Shown: in pieces, positions 1 to 8,353 of the stretch
Numbering within the stretch: position 1 is the first letter of the stretch
Layout: the number at the start of each line of letters is the position of its first letter
Origin: Thermoplasmata archaeon
GTDB taxonomy: Archaea > Thermoplasmatota > Thermoplasmata > Lutacidiplasmatales > UBA184
Length of the DNA stretch: 49,969 bases
Reading direction: 5' to 3'
Assembly: GCA_022750435.1 (NCBI GenBank)
Contig: JAKIVS010000015.1
Coordinates: 1 to 49,969 of the forward strand
Notes under the pieces: model-generated
The model's database searches: none
Told to the model about the DNA's origin: nothing
What the model saw: only the letters and a program-made list of their open reading frames with translations
Translations under genes and position numbers: made by a program

Positions 1-77
1 AGCGCCCCGGAGAACGCCCCCCCCACCCCGGAGTACGACGAGAGCAGCCCGTAGGCGAGCGGTCGTTCGGACGACAA
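1..77 (-). CDS. possible N-terminus of a membrane protein (partial)
   Basis: Reading leftward from a TTG codon at 77 gives an open frame to the window edge beginning MSSERPLAYGLLSSYSGVGG and continuing AFSGA. The Gly/Ser/Leu-rich helix-like start would suit the first membrane segment of a transporter such as an MFS protein, but only 25 residues are visible. A purine-rich stretch (GGAAAGGG) lies directly before the TTG. No family can be assigned. It may be noise, since GC-rich DNA has long open frames. Confidence 0.3.
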   Translation of the reverse strand, partial: MSSERPLAYGLLSSYSGVGGAFSGA

Positions 78-346
78 CCCTTTCCTAGTGGCGGAGGACC
101 CCCGTCTCGGGGGTCGGTCGACGGGACGACGCGCGTCCCGGCCGAAAACGCGGCGCCCGAATTCCTCCCCGCCGGCGAGGGCCCGTCCGCCCTCCCATAT
201 GCGACCAGGACGGGCTCAGCTCGACAATCGTCCTGATTTGGGGGGGCCGGTCCACGCACCCCTCCGCGAAGGTCCTCGACGCCTCGGTGAACGGCGAGCG
301 GGTTGGGTGACCCCCGGACCTCCGAGATGGTGCGGCGATGGATCCG

Positions 347-1510
347 CTAGCGGGCGGGAGCCGGCACGCCTCGGTTTCCCGCGGCGACGAGGGGCCGGTA
401 AAGCCATGCGTGCAGCGCCACCAGCGATGCCGCGGAAGGCTCGTACTGCGCGGCGTCCGCGGCCGTGGCCACAAACTCGGCGGACGGCAACCCATGGACG
501 AGGGCGAGCGCGAGCGAGTCGAGCTCCGCGTCGGTGGGGGCGAGCTTGCGGGCGCGGGCGAGGTTCCCGGCCTTTTCGAGCCAGTTGACCAGTTCCGCGG
601 GTTCGATGGGTGCGCTCATTGCGAGAAGCGAGGCGGCGACCCCGGGTCGGGCGAACTTCGGGGCGAGGAGTGGGACGAGAGCATGGATCCGCGAGGCGAC
701 GTCGGAGCGCGTGATCGGCTCGGCCGCGAGATAGGCGGAAGCGAGTTGCCCATCCACCGGATCCAGCTTCGGGAGAGTGCTGAGCCACTTGTCGCGGAGC
801 TGGACGGACTCGGTGGCCGATCGCCCGGTGGCGGCGAGCAGCGCCGCCGCCTCATCGCCTCCGGCATTCGGTCGGAGCGCGAAGAAGGTCTCGAGGGCGG
901 GTTCCTTCTCCGGACCGGCGGCGAGGTGGAGGACCGTGGCCACGGTCACGGCGGACGCGCGCTGGCCGCCCTGCGACCGGACCCGCTCCATCGTCGTCAT
1001 CATCGGGGCGTAGAGCTGCTCGATGGGGGCCGTGGCGGAGTTGATCAGCTCGGCGGCCAACAGTCGGTCTCGGGGGTCTCCCCCCATCACTTCGACGCTT
1101 CCCCAGGCGTTCCGGAACTCCTCCGCAATCGCTTCGGGGGTCTCTCGACGATTGGCGAGGCCCAAGGCGACGATGCGGAGCAGGGGGACCGCTTCGGTCG
1201 GGACGACCGGGCCGAGCTCCGCGAGGAAATAACTCGCGGACTTGGCGACGTCGTCGAGGTCGGCGCCGATCCGGTCCAGCTGCTCGGCGACGGTCTCGAG
1301 CGGGAGCGGGTCCGTCCGAGAGGCGCGAACTTCCAGCTCGGCCAGGACGCGCCGCCCCACGTCGGTCAGGGTCGGCGACGACGCGGTGCCTTCGACGGCC
1401 CCATGGCGGGCCACAGACTCCCAGACCTCGGTCATGGGAATCCCGGGCGGACGGCCGGTCGCCAAGGAACTGAGGTACGTCCGGACGGCGCCGCAGGTGA
1501 CCGATGCCAC
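347..1510 (-). CDS. hypothetical alpha-helical protein, 387 aa
   Basis: I do not recognise the family. The protein is soluble, rich in Ala, Leu and Glu, and looks like a stack of amphipathic helices. There is no signal peptide, membrane helix or metal-binding cluster. I chose the GTG at 1510 because a TATA-like element (CTAAGT on the minus strand, 1535-1540) lies about 27 nt upstream, the spacing expected for a leaderless archaeal transcript. An internal ATG at 1435 would give 362 residues. The open frame extends further upstream, but that part is the antisense shadow of the next gene. It lies 56 nt downstream of, and in the same direction as, the membrane protein gene, yet has its own promoter sharing an 11-nt element with that gene. 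A helical-repeat scaffold role is only a guess. Confidence 0.6.
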   Translation of the reverse strand: MASVTCGAVRTYLSSLATGRPPGIPMTEVWESVARHGAVEGTASSPTLTDVGRRVLAELEVRASRTDPLPLETVAEQLDRIGADLDDVAKSASYFLAELGPVVPTEAVPLLRIVALGLANRRETPEAIAEEFRNAWGSVEVMGGDPRDRLLAAELINSATAPIEQLYAPMMTTMERVRSQGGQRASAVTVATVLHLAAGPEKEPALETFFALRPNAGGDEAAALLAATGRSATESVQLRDKWLSTLPKLDPVDGQLASAYLAAEPITRSDVASRIHALVPLLAPKFARPGVAASLLAMSAPIEPAELVNWLEKAGNLARARKLAPTDAELDSLALALVHGLPSAEFVATAADAAQYEPSAASLVALHAWLYRPLVAAGNRGVPAPAR

Positions 1511-1534
1511 GAGGCCCTCGAACGTAGGGGAGTT

Positions 1535-1553
1535 ACTTAGACCCTCTCTCGGG
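1535..1553 (-). promoter_or_regulatory. promoter of the 387-aa gene (CCCGAGAGAGG + CTAAGT)
   Basis: Read on the minus strand, CCCGAGAGAGG is followed at once by a TATA-like GTCTAAGT, about 27 nt before the GTG at 1510. The same 11-mer precedes the TATA-like box of the 152-aa gene at 2065-2081. It may be an extended BRE or a shared regulator site. Confidence 0.5.
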
Positions 1554-1566
1554 CCGGCTGGACGGC

Positions 1567-2025
1567 CTACGCCCCGACACCCTGCTTGGGCTTCGATTCG
1601 CTCTGGGCCGTCGTGGTGGTGCTGCCGCCGCCGCTCCCCGTGGAGCCTTCCCGGAGCTGGCGCGCGATGAAGCTGCCAATCACGAGGAAGATGATCGCGA
1701 GAACGACGCCGACCCCGATGATGGCATCGAGGGCGACCGGTTGGAGCGTCGCGTAGGTCAGGCTCCCGCCCGAGGGGAGGAACGGCACGGGGGACTTCGG
1801 GCCGAGAAGGATGAAGATGCCCCACGTGACCCCGATGAAGATCGCCGTGATCAGTGCGTCCCCGAACCCGTGGGGATAGTTGTCGGGCATCTTGCCGTGG
1901 CGGAGGGTCAGGTAGAGGAAGAGGAGAACGAGCGTGATCACCAGGGTAATCGACAGGACCACGCTGACGGCAAGATAGAGCAGCGCGAAGAGGATGAGCG
2001 CGATGGCGTAGAGAGGGACGTCCAT
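1567..2025 (-). CDS. small polytopic membrane protein, 152 aa
   Basis: The family is not recognised. The first 42 residues form one or two long hydrophobic stretches (beginning MDVPLYAIALILFALLYLAV), followed by a basic loop (RHGKMPDN), a third hydrophobic stretch near residues 55-75 and a fourth near 95-117. A Ser/Thr/Gly/Gln-rich hydrophilic tail of about 30 residues follows. The order suggests four membrane helices with a flexible tail. The ATG at 2025 is preceded by a short purine-rich TAGGA. A TTTAAG TATA-like box lies about 42 nt upstream, implying a leader of about 15 nt. Transmembrane composition and lack of a better frame make it a confident gene. Its function is unknown. Confidence 0.75.
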   Translation of the reverse strand: MDVPLYAIALILFALLYLAVSVVLSITLVITLVLLFLYLTLRHGKMPDNYPHGFGDALITAIFIGVTWGIFILLGPKSPVPFLPSGGSLTYATLQPVALDAIIGVGVVLAIIFLVIGSFIARQLREGSTGSGGGSTTTTAQSESKPKQGVGA

Positions 2026-2064
2026 TCCTAGGTCGGACCCGGGTTCGCGGAGAAGGCGGTGGTT

Positions 2065-2081
2065 CTTAAACCTCTCTCGGG
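2065..2081 (-). promoter_or_regulatory. promoter of the 152-aa membrane protein gene
   Basis: On the minus strand CCCGAGAGAGG is followed directly by TTTAAG, a good TATA core, about 42 nt before the ATG at 2025. The upstream 11-mer is identical to that of the 387-aa gene. Confidence 0.55.
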
Positions 2082-2171
2082 GGGTCGAGGACTTCGCGGG
2101 ACCGTGAAGACTGCGGCCAGAGAGGTCGGGCCAGGTGGTGGCTCCCCTTTCCCCTCAAGAGGCACTCCAAA

Positions 2172-2209
2172 GGTTTATGAAGTTCCGTCCTTTCGAACGA
2201 ATCCTCATG
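2172..2209 (+). promoter_or_regulatory. upstream copy of a duplicated TATA-to-ATG module
   Basis: GGTTTA, then a TTCGAA core, then an ATG exactly 35 nt after the first G. The ATG at 2207 is in frame with the giant surface protein gene, so initiation here would add 72 residues. The arrangement repeats at 2388-2425 with the same 35-nt spacing. The remaining sequence between the minus-strand gene (2025) and 2422 contains no other gene that I can see. Confidence 0.5.
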
Positions 2210-2387
2210 GCGACGTGGGGAACTCCCGCGGAACCCACCCTTCCCGACCGAGATCCTGTCGTTTTGGGGCTCGCTGTCGGGACGGCGCCGCTCACCGCAG
2301 GATTCTGTTCCGAATCGCTCGCTTCCTCGGAGCCCGCCCCTTCCGCCAGCCGCGCCTCCGCGAAGACCTCAATGGGGTCCAAGCGAA

Positions 2388-2425
2388 GGTTTAATTCCTC
2401 ATATCCGTTCGAAGGAAACCTCATG
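2388..2425 (+). promoter_or_regulatory. proximal TATA-to-ATG module of the giant surface protein gene
   Basis: GGTTTAATT (2388-2396) is a strong TATA box. The start codon at 2423 lies about 30 nt downstream, with TTCGAAGGAAACCTC immediately before it. Spacing suits a leaderless or nearly leaderless mRNA. Confidence 0.65.
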
Positions 2426-5400
2426 GCGTCGATGGGACACCCACCGCGACCATCCCCACCCGAACAATCTGGGTCCAGCGTGGCCCACGGCACCGTCGGG
2501 CCGGTGACGCCCTTCCCGCGGTCCTTGCCGCGCTGGAGCCGGCGCCTTCTGCTCGGGTCGGCGTTCTGGATCGCCGTCCTCGTGATGGTCGTTCCGACCG
2601 TCTCGTTCGTGGGATTCTCGGCCTCGCTGGTCTCTCCCGCGAGCCCCTCGACCCACGCGAGCGCGCACGCCCCGGCTGTGGCCGTCGCTCCCGTCAAACA
2701 CGCGAGCGCGCCCAATGCCGCCCTTCCCGGCGCGAACACCAAGGGTCAGAAGTTCTACGTCAATCCCGGTCTCAACGTCCGCCAAGCGGCCAATCAATCG
2801 CGCTTCGCGTCGATCACCAACATCTCCAACCTCCCCGGGTCCCCCGGGGCGATGACGTCGTCCTCCGTCATTCCCGGCCCGGTTCCCGCCGCGGCCCCGC
2901 TGGTCCGACCCAACGTCTACATTCCCACCGGCGCGTTCTACGGGTACGTCTACGACCGTGAGACTCTGAAGCCCCTGCAGGGTGCCACCATCCAGGCGTA
3001 CGGCGCGGCGGGCCAGGACTGCCCGGCCACGACGTGCGAACCCGTCCAAAGCATCGCCAACGGGTCCTTCACCGTCTTCGGGCCGGTCGGGTTCGACTAC
3101 GTCCAGGCCTCCCTGGCCTACCACCTCGACAACATCACCTACGCTTCGGCGGGCAACGGGACCCGCACCAACGTCGGAACGATCTACCTCGTCGAGACCG
3201 CCATCGTCCGCGGCATCGTCAAGTCCGATACGCCTCCCTCCGACGTGGCGATCTCGGGCGTCCAGGTCAGCGACTCCTCCCCGATCGCGGGCATCGTCGC
3301 GGACCCCGGCGCCTCCACCGCGAGCAACGGCTCGTTCCAGGTCGCCGCCTTGGACTCTCCCTCGGAACTGTCGTTCACTCCCCCGGCGGGCGTGTACGAG
3401 TCGAACTTCACCTGGATGAACGCCACTCCCGGCCAGCTCATCAATCTCGGAACGATCTATCTCGAGCGCCTGACGTTCGTGAAGATCAACGTCACGGACT
3501 CCGTCACCGGCGGAGCCCTGGAGGCGGGCACGATCGGCTCCGTCCAGCTGTGCTCCCTCGCGAACGGCTGCGGCGGAACCCAGCAGGGAGTGACCGTCGC
3601 CACCCGCAACGGCCCCAGCCACGTCACCACCCTCTCGGCGTTCGGCGCGCCGGGCGCGTCGTACGCGATGATCGAAGTGACCGGCTACATCCTGGCCGAA
3701 CCAACGGTCGGTACGATTCCGCGGGAACCCCCGGGCCACGTCTTCTGGCTGCCTCCGGTGAACATCACCCCGACCGGAACCTTCCAGTTCAACGTCGGGA
3801 TGTACGGAAACGACCTGCAGAACGGCGTCGGTGCCGTCCCCCACACCGGCTTGTGGACGGTCACCGTCTGCACCATGGACGGGTTCGATCAAATTGGGAC
3901 GATCATCAACCAGCGGACCGGCCTCCCGAACACGACCCAGAGTTCGTGCGTCGGGGGAGGCTGCCTCTCCGTGGACACCCAGAACGTGCAGATCGCCGCG
4001 GCTCCGCTCCGGAACTCGATCTTTATCGACCCGGACTACCGCCCGACGTGCAGTCCGTTCGGGCCGACTTGGCCGATCCCCGGCGACACCCCGGTCTGGT
4101 TCAACGAGACGTACTTCAACATCACGCCCGACGAAGTCACGAACTTCGGGTGGCTGAACTTCACCGTCGGGACGTACGTCAACGGCAACGTCACGGTGGA
4201 CGGCCTGTCGACGGCTCCGTCCGAATTCGCCGTGACGATCTCCTCGCTGAACTACCCGTCCCTGACGACGACGTACGCCTACTCTTCTACGTTCTCTCCG
4301 TTTGAGACCTACGCGTGCGGCGCCCAGATCACAGCGGCCGAGTTCTGCGCCCCCGCGCCGCCCGGCCCCGACCTCGTGACGGTGACGGCGAACGGCTACC
4401 CGAACAATTACACCTGGGTCTCCGTCCCCGAGGCGTACGTGGGAGTTCCCGCGGGCGTGGCGCTCGGCGATCCGGCGAACCTCCAGGAGACGACCGTCAA
4501 CGTCACCGCGAGCGGATTCATCACCGGCAACGTCACCGAGGCCGGTACGAATTTCGGTCTCGCCTTGGCGTCCGTCGACATCTGCTCGGTCTCGCCAACG
4601 TACCCGGTCGGCTGTAGCTCCGGCGCGTCCAACCTGCGCGGCGTCTTCGACTTCCCCGCCCCCCTCGGCTGGGACTACGTCAAGATCTCGGCCTCCCAGT
4701 ACCAACCAGATTACGTCTGGGCGTACGTCAACGCTTCCCAGCAGGTCGTGACGGTCGGCAACATCGGCCTCCAGCCGCTCGCGATCGTCCAGGGACGGGT
4801 CGTCGACCCCGACGGGAACCCGGTGCTCGGCGCGACGGCGGTCGCCTGCCCGCTCACCCAAACGAGCTCGACCTGCCCGGCCCTCGGCGCGGGTCGCGTG
4901 GGGACGGACGGCTTCTACCTCGGCGAAGTCGTCGGCGGATGGCTCCCGATTGCGACGTACAAGGTCGTCGTCTCCGCGGCCGGCTACTCCACCAACTGGG
5001 CCTGGGTTAACGCGACGATCGGGAACATTACGAACGTCTCGACGCTGGTCCTCTACCCCTCGGGAAGCAACGGGACCAGCGGCGGCGGGGGCAGCAACGG
5101 CACCAACACGACGAACGCCACGCAGATCTCGACTTGGCTCGTCGGTGAGTTCTTCGACAACGTCACCAAGATTGGCGTTCAGACGGGCTCCTACTTGGTC
5201 TGCCCGGTCGACGGTTCGCCTTGCTCGACCCCCAACGGGGGGACGAATACCGGTGGATTCTTCAACGTCACGATTCCGGCAGGTCTGTACTATCTGAACA
5301 TCTCCGCGCCGGGGTACCAGTTCCTCTCGGTGTACTTCAACTCGAGCGGAGCGGCCTACCTGAACCTCGGGACGATCGACCTCGCGCCGCTCCCGTGGCT

Positions 5401-8353
5401 GTTCGGCAACGTGACGGTCAACCCGTGGAACCGGATTTACGTCGGCTCGGCCTACAGCTTCACCCTCGGACCGCTGGCCATCGTGCGCGTGTGCACGGTC
5501 AACGGTGTCTGCGCCCCGACGAACGGGCCGACCTCGAGCGTCGACCCGACGGGCCAGTTTGAGGTCTGGGGCGAGCCGGGCGCGAACGACATTGTCACGG
5601 TGACACCCGCGGCCCCGGCCGGGTTCACGAGCCCCAACGGCGGATTCGTCCAGAACAAGACGACCGCGAACATCAGCCTCGCCGCGATCACGGCGTCCGT
5701 GAACCAGACGATCTACCTCGACATCTACGCCTCGGTGAGCTTCACTATCTGGAACAACCTCTCGTGGGTCACCACGGGCGGCCAGGTCACGCCGCTCCCG
5801 GTGCGCTACGCGGGCGCTACGGTCACCGCGACCGGCGTCAACACGGCGACCGTCGCGTACTTCGCCAACGGTGGCGGCCAGGTCACGTTCTTCCTGCCGC
5901 CCGGGAACCCGGCGAAGCGCGTGTTCTACGCGGCGACGGTCGGCGGCGCCTGGGAGACGGGCACCGGCGTCGTCTCGGTCATGCTCGAGGCGGGTGGGTC
6001 GTACAACGCGACCAACCTCTCCCTCCTGCACTATGGCTGGGAGACCGGGTTCGTCGTGGAGACGAACACCTACCAACCGGCGGTCTACCTGGGGGTCTCC
6101 TCGTCCTCGACCCCCGCGGGATCGACGCTGACGTACTCCTCGAACTCGGACACCAACGGCGGAGGGTTCTTCAACATCTCCGCCGCGGCGAGTCCGTTCG
6201 TCAAGTTCACCGTCGGACCGGGGAACGACTTCAACAGCACGGTGTTCCTCGACTCGGTGAACCTGAGCAATTCGAGCTCGGTCCGTTCCCTCGACATCAC
6301 CCACCCGGGGAACGTCACCCTCGACCACTGGGGCTACGTCTCCTCGACGCAGGTGAACTACTCCCAGTTCCCACCGGCGACGGGGGCGATCGACGTGGTC
6401 AAGGGCCTCCCGGTCTGGGACGTCGGCGTCTTCGCGACCAGCCAGAACGGCATCCAGACGAGCGGCACCAACCTCCCCGAGACGAACGACAACGGCCAGT
6501 TCCTGGTCGACGCGCCGCCGGGCCCGGGCTGGGTCAACTACTCGCGGCCGCTCTACGAGACGAACTCGACCCACTTGAAGGTCACCGCGGGCGAGGATCT
6601 TCCGGTCTCGCGCGTCAACCTGACGGGGGACGGCGTGGTCGCGGCCCTGGTCCTCTCGAAGCCGGGGAACATTCCGGTCGCGGGCGCGAACATTACCGAC
6701 TGCCTCGCGGGGCAGCGCCTCTGCGGCTTCACCCAGACCAACGGCACGGGGATCTTCTGGGTCAACGCGACGCCCGGGCTCAACTTCATCAACGTCACGG
6801 CGAACGGGTTCATCCCGGCCTCGCCGACGCTGGTGAACGTCTGCTCGGACTGCTTCGTCCACGTGACGCCGATCCCCGTGTACCAGCCAGCGTACATCTC
6901 CGGGAAGGTGCTCGGCCTCCCCGCCGGGTTCCCGATCCGCCTCGCGAACGTCAGCGCGTGTTCGCCGACGGGCGGGACCCCGACGGGGCCGTGCCTCTAC
7001 ACGGTGCAAACCACCGTGAGCGGTAGTTTCCTCCTCATCGTGCCCGCGGGGAACTACATCCTGTCGTTCTCGGACCCGAACTTTAACTCGACGTACCTCG
7101 CCGTCAGCGTCTCGGCCGGGGAGCGGGTCCAGGTGGGCACCGTCTTCCTCCAGGCGTTCGGCGCGGTGACGGGAGCGGTCTACGACAACTCCACCATCCG
7201 ACCGGTCGAGGGGGCGGCGGTGTTCGCCTGCCCCGTCTGGTCCGGGGGAGTGTGCGTCTCCGGTGCGACGGACGTCGGCGGACACTACCTCCTCGAGGCG
7301 GCGCCCGGCCCGTACGTCGTGACGATCTCCGCGGCCGGATACTCCGACCTCGAGCAGAACGTGGTCATCGTCGGGGGCCGGACGACGGTCGCTCCGACCG
7401 CCTTCCTAATCCGCCTCGGAACGGACACCCCGTACACGGTCAGCGGCACGGTCATCGCCGACGGCGCGCCGTTCGCGAACGCCCTCGTCGCCGCCACCTA
7501 CGGTGGCGTCGTCGCGGCGTCGACCGTCACGAACGTGAGCGGCGGCTTCCAGTTCCAGGTGCTGTACGGAACCTACGTCCTGACGGCGAGCGCCCAGGGA
7601 GAGTCCCCGGCGTCGATCCCGATCGTTGTCCACGGCCCGCTGAGCGGCCTTCGGATCACGCTCTCGGTCCAGACCTACACGGAGACGGGGCGCATCGTCG
7701 ACGGCCTCACGAACCTGCCGCTCGCGAGCGTCCAGATCCTCGTCGGCACGACAGTCGCCAACACGACGGGTTTGGACGGAAAGTACGCCGTCGCCCTCCC
7801 GAACGGAACCTCGGTGCTGACGGCGGTCTACCAAGGGTCCTCGGCGGTCAACTACGGCCAGGTGTCGTTCGCGGTCCAGATCAACGGCGGCGGCGGGGTG
7901 CGGAACATCTCGCTGTACCCCCCCATCACGGACGTCTTCGGGCTCGTCGTCGACGGAGCCTCCGGGACGCCGCTCGCCGGGGCCGGGGTGCTGATCGTCG
8001 GCCGCGCCACGGACGCGAAGGTGATCAACGAGACGCTCCAGACGAGCCCGTCTGGGGCGTTCCAGGTGAACCTCCCCGAGGGGACGTACAGCGTGACCGG
8101 AATCTATGGTGGGTACGCCAACACGACGCTGACGGTGACGCCGCGCGGTGTCTCCACGCAGCTGCTCGTGCCGCTCACCAGCACCTCGACCGTGGGTGCG
8201 CACGCCGCGGGTTCGTCCGGGAACGCCTGGCTCGGAGTCGGCGTCGCCCTCGGGGCCATCGTGGTGCTCGGCGCCGCGGCGGCGATCGTGAGCCTTTATC
8301 GGTCCGGGCGCCTTGGCCACCGTCGGCCACCGGCCAAAGGGGCTTCGCCGTGA
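2423..8353 (+). CDS. giant membrane-anchored surface protein with CarboxypepD-regulatory-like repeats, 1976 aa
   Basis: A probable cell-surface protein. Residues about 37-65 hold a basic stretch (RWSRRLLLG) and a hydrophobic signal/anchor helix. The rest is a long extracellular array of beta-sandwich modules of the CarboxypepD-regulatory/Ig-like kind, recognised by phrases such as GRVVDPDGNPVLGATAVACP and GAVYDNSTIRPVEGAAVFAC, each followed by a G-x-F/Y strand and APGPYVVTISAAGY-type endings. At least ten modules are visible, with many paired cysteines and dozens of N-x-T/S sequons. A C-terminal helix (about 1935-1957) and a basic tail (HRRPP) anchor it in the membrane. I chose the ATG at 2423 because it is 30 nt from a TATA box and puts the signal helix near the N-terminus. 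An in-frame ATG at 2207 with its own TATA box would add 72 residues. Such proteins are usually adhesins or envelope scaffolds. The ligand is unknown. Confidence 0.85.
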   Translation: MASMGHPPRPSPPEQSGSSVAHGTVGPVTPFPRSLPRWSRRLLLGSAFWIAVLVMVVPTVSFVGFSASLVSPASPSTHASAHAPAVAVAPVKHASAPNAALPGANTKGQKFYVNPGLNVRQAANQSRFASITNISNLPGSPGAMTSSSVIPGPVPAAAPLVRPNVYIPTGAFYGYVYDRETLKPLQGATIQAYGAAGQDCPATTCEPVQSIANGSFTVFGPVGFDYVQASLAYHLDNITYASAGNGTRTNVGTIYLVETAIVRGIVKSDTPPSDVAISGVQVSDSSPIAGIVADPGASTASNGSFQVAALDSPSELSFTPPAGVYESNFTWMNATPGQLINLGTIYLERLTFVKINVTDSVTGGALEAGTIGSVQLCSLANGCGGTQQGVTVATRNGPSHVTTLSAFGAPGASYAMIEVTGYILAEPTVGTIPREPPGHVFWLPPVNITPTGTFQFNVGMYGNDLQNGVGAVPHTGLWTVTVCTMDGFDQIGTIINQRTGLPNTTQSSCVGGGCLSVDTQNVQIAAAPLRNSIFIDPDYRPTCSPFGPTWPIPGDTPVWFNETYFNITPDEVTNFGWLNFTVGTYVNGNVTVDGLSTAPSEFAVTISSLNYPSLTTTYAYSSTFSPFETYACGAQITAAEFCAPAPPGPDLVTVTANGYPNNYTWVSVPEAYVGVPAGVALGDPANLQETTVNVTASGFITGNVTEAGTNFGLALASVDICSVSPTYPVGCSSGASNLRGVFDFPAPLGWDYVKISASQYQPDYVWAYVNASQQVVTVGNIGLQPLAIVQGRVVDPDGNPVLGATAVACPLTQTSSTCPALGAGRVGTDGFYLGEVVGGWLPIATYKVVVSAAGYSTNWAWVNATIGNITNVSTLVLYPSGSNGTSGGGGSNGTNTTNATQISTWLVGEFFDNVTKIGVQTGSYLVCPVDGSPCSTPNGGTNTGGFFNVTIPAGLYYLNISAPGYQFLSVYFNSSGAAYLNLGTIDLAPLPWLFGNVTVNPWNRIYVGSAYSFTLGPLAIVRVCTVNGVCAPTNGPTSSVDPTGQFEVWGEPGANDIVTVTPAAPAGFTSPNGGFVQNKTTANISLAAITASVNQTIYLDIYASVSFTIWNNLSWVTTGGQVTPLPVRYAGATVTATGVNTATVAYFANGGGQVTFFLPPGNPAKRVFYAATVGGAWETGTGVVSVMLEAGGSYNATNLSLLHYGWETGFVVETNTYQPAVYLGVSSSSTPAGSTLTYSSNSDTNGGGFFNISAAASPFVKFTVGPGNDFNSTVFLDSVNLSNSSSVRSLDITHPGNVTLDHWGYVSSTQVNYSQFPPATGAIDVVKGLPVWDVGVFATSQNGIQTSGTNLPETNDNGQFLVDAPPGPGWVNYSRPLYETNSTHLKVTAGEDLPVSRVNLTGDGVVAALVLSKPGNIPVAGANITDCLAGQRLCGFTQTNGTGIFWVNATPGLNFINVTANGFIPASPTLVNVCSDCFVHVTPIPVYQPAYISGKVLGLPAGFPIRLANVSACSPTGGTPTGPCLYTVQTTVSGSFLLIVPAGNYILSFSDPNFNSTYLAVSVSAGERVQVGTVFLQAFGAVTGAVYDNSTIRPVEGAAVFACPVWSGGVCVSGATDVGGHYLLEAAPGPYVVTISAAGYSDLEQNVVIVGGRTTVAPTAFLIRLGTDTPYTVSGTVIADGAPFANALVAATYGGVVAASTVTNVSGGFQFQVLYGTYVLTASAQGESPASIPIVVHGPLSGLRITLSVQTYTETGRIVDGLTNLPLASVQILVGTTVANTTGLDGKYAVALPNGTSVLTAVYQGSSAVNYGQVSFAVQINGGGGVRNISLYPPITDVFGLVVDGASGTPLAGAGVLIVGRATDAKVINETLQTSPSGAFQVNLPEGTYSVTGIYGGYANTTLTVTPRGVSTQLLVPLTSTSTVGAHAAGSSGNAWLGVGVALGAIVVLGAAAAIVSLYRSGRLGHRRPPAKGASP

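Noticed and set aside
2399-7285. Very long minus-strand open frame (over 1600 codons) antisense to the giant surface gene
   Set aside because: It is extremely rich in Arg, Asp, Gly and Val, with no hydrophobic core, domain or start signal; it is a GC-driven shadow of the real frame on the other strand.
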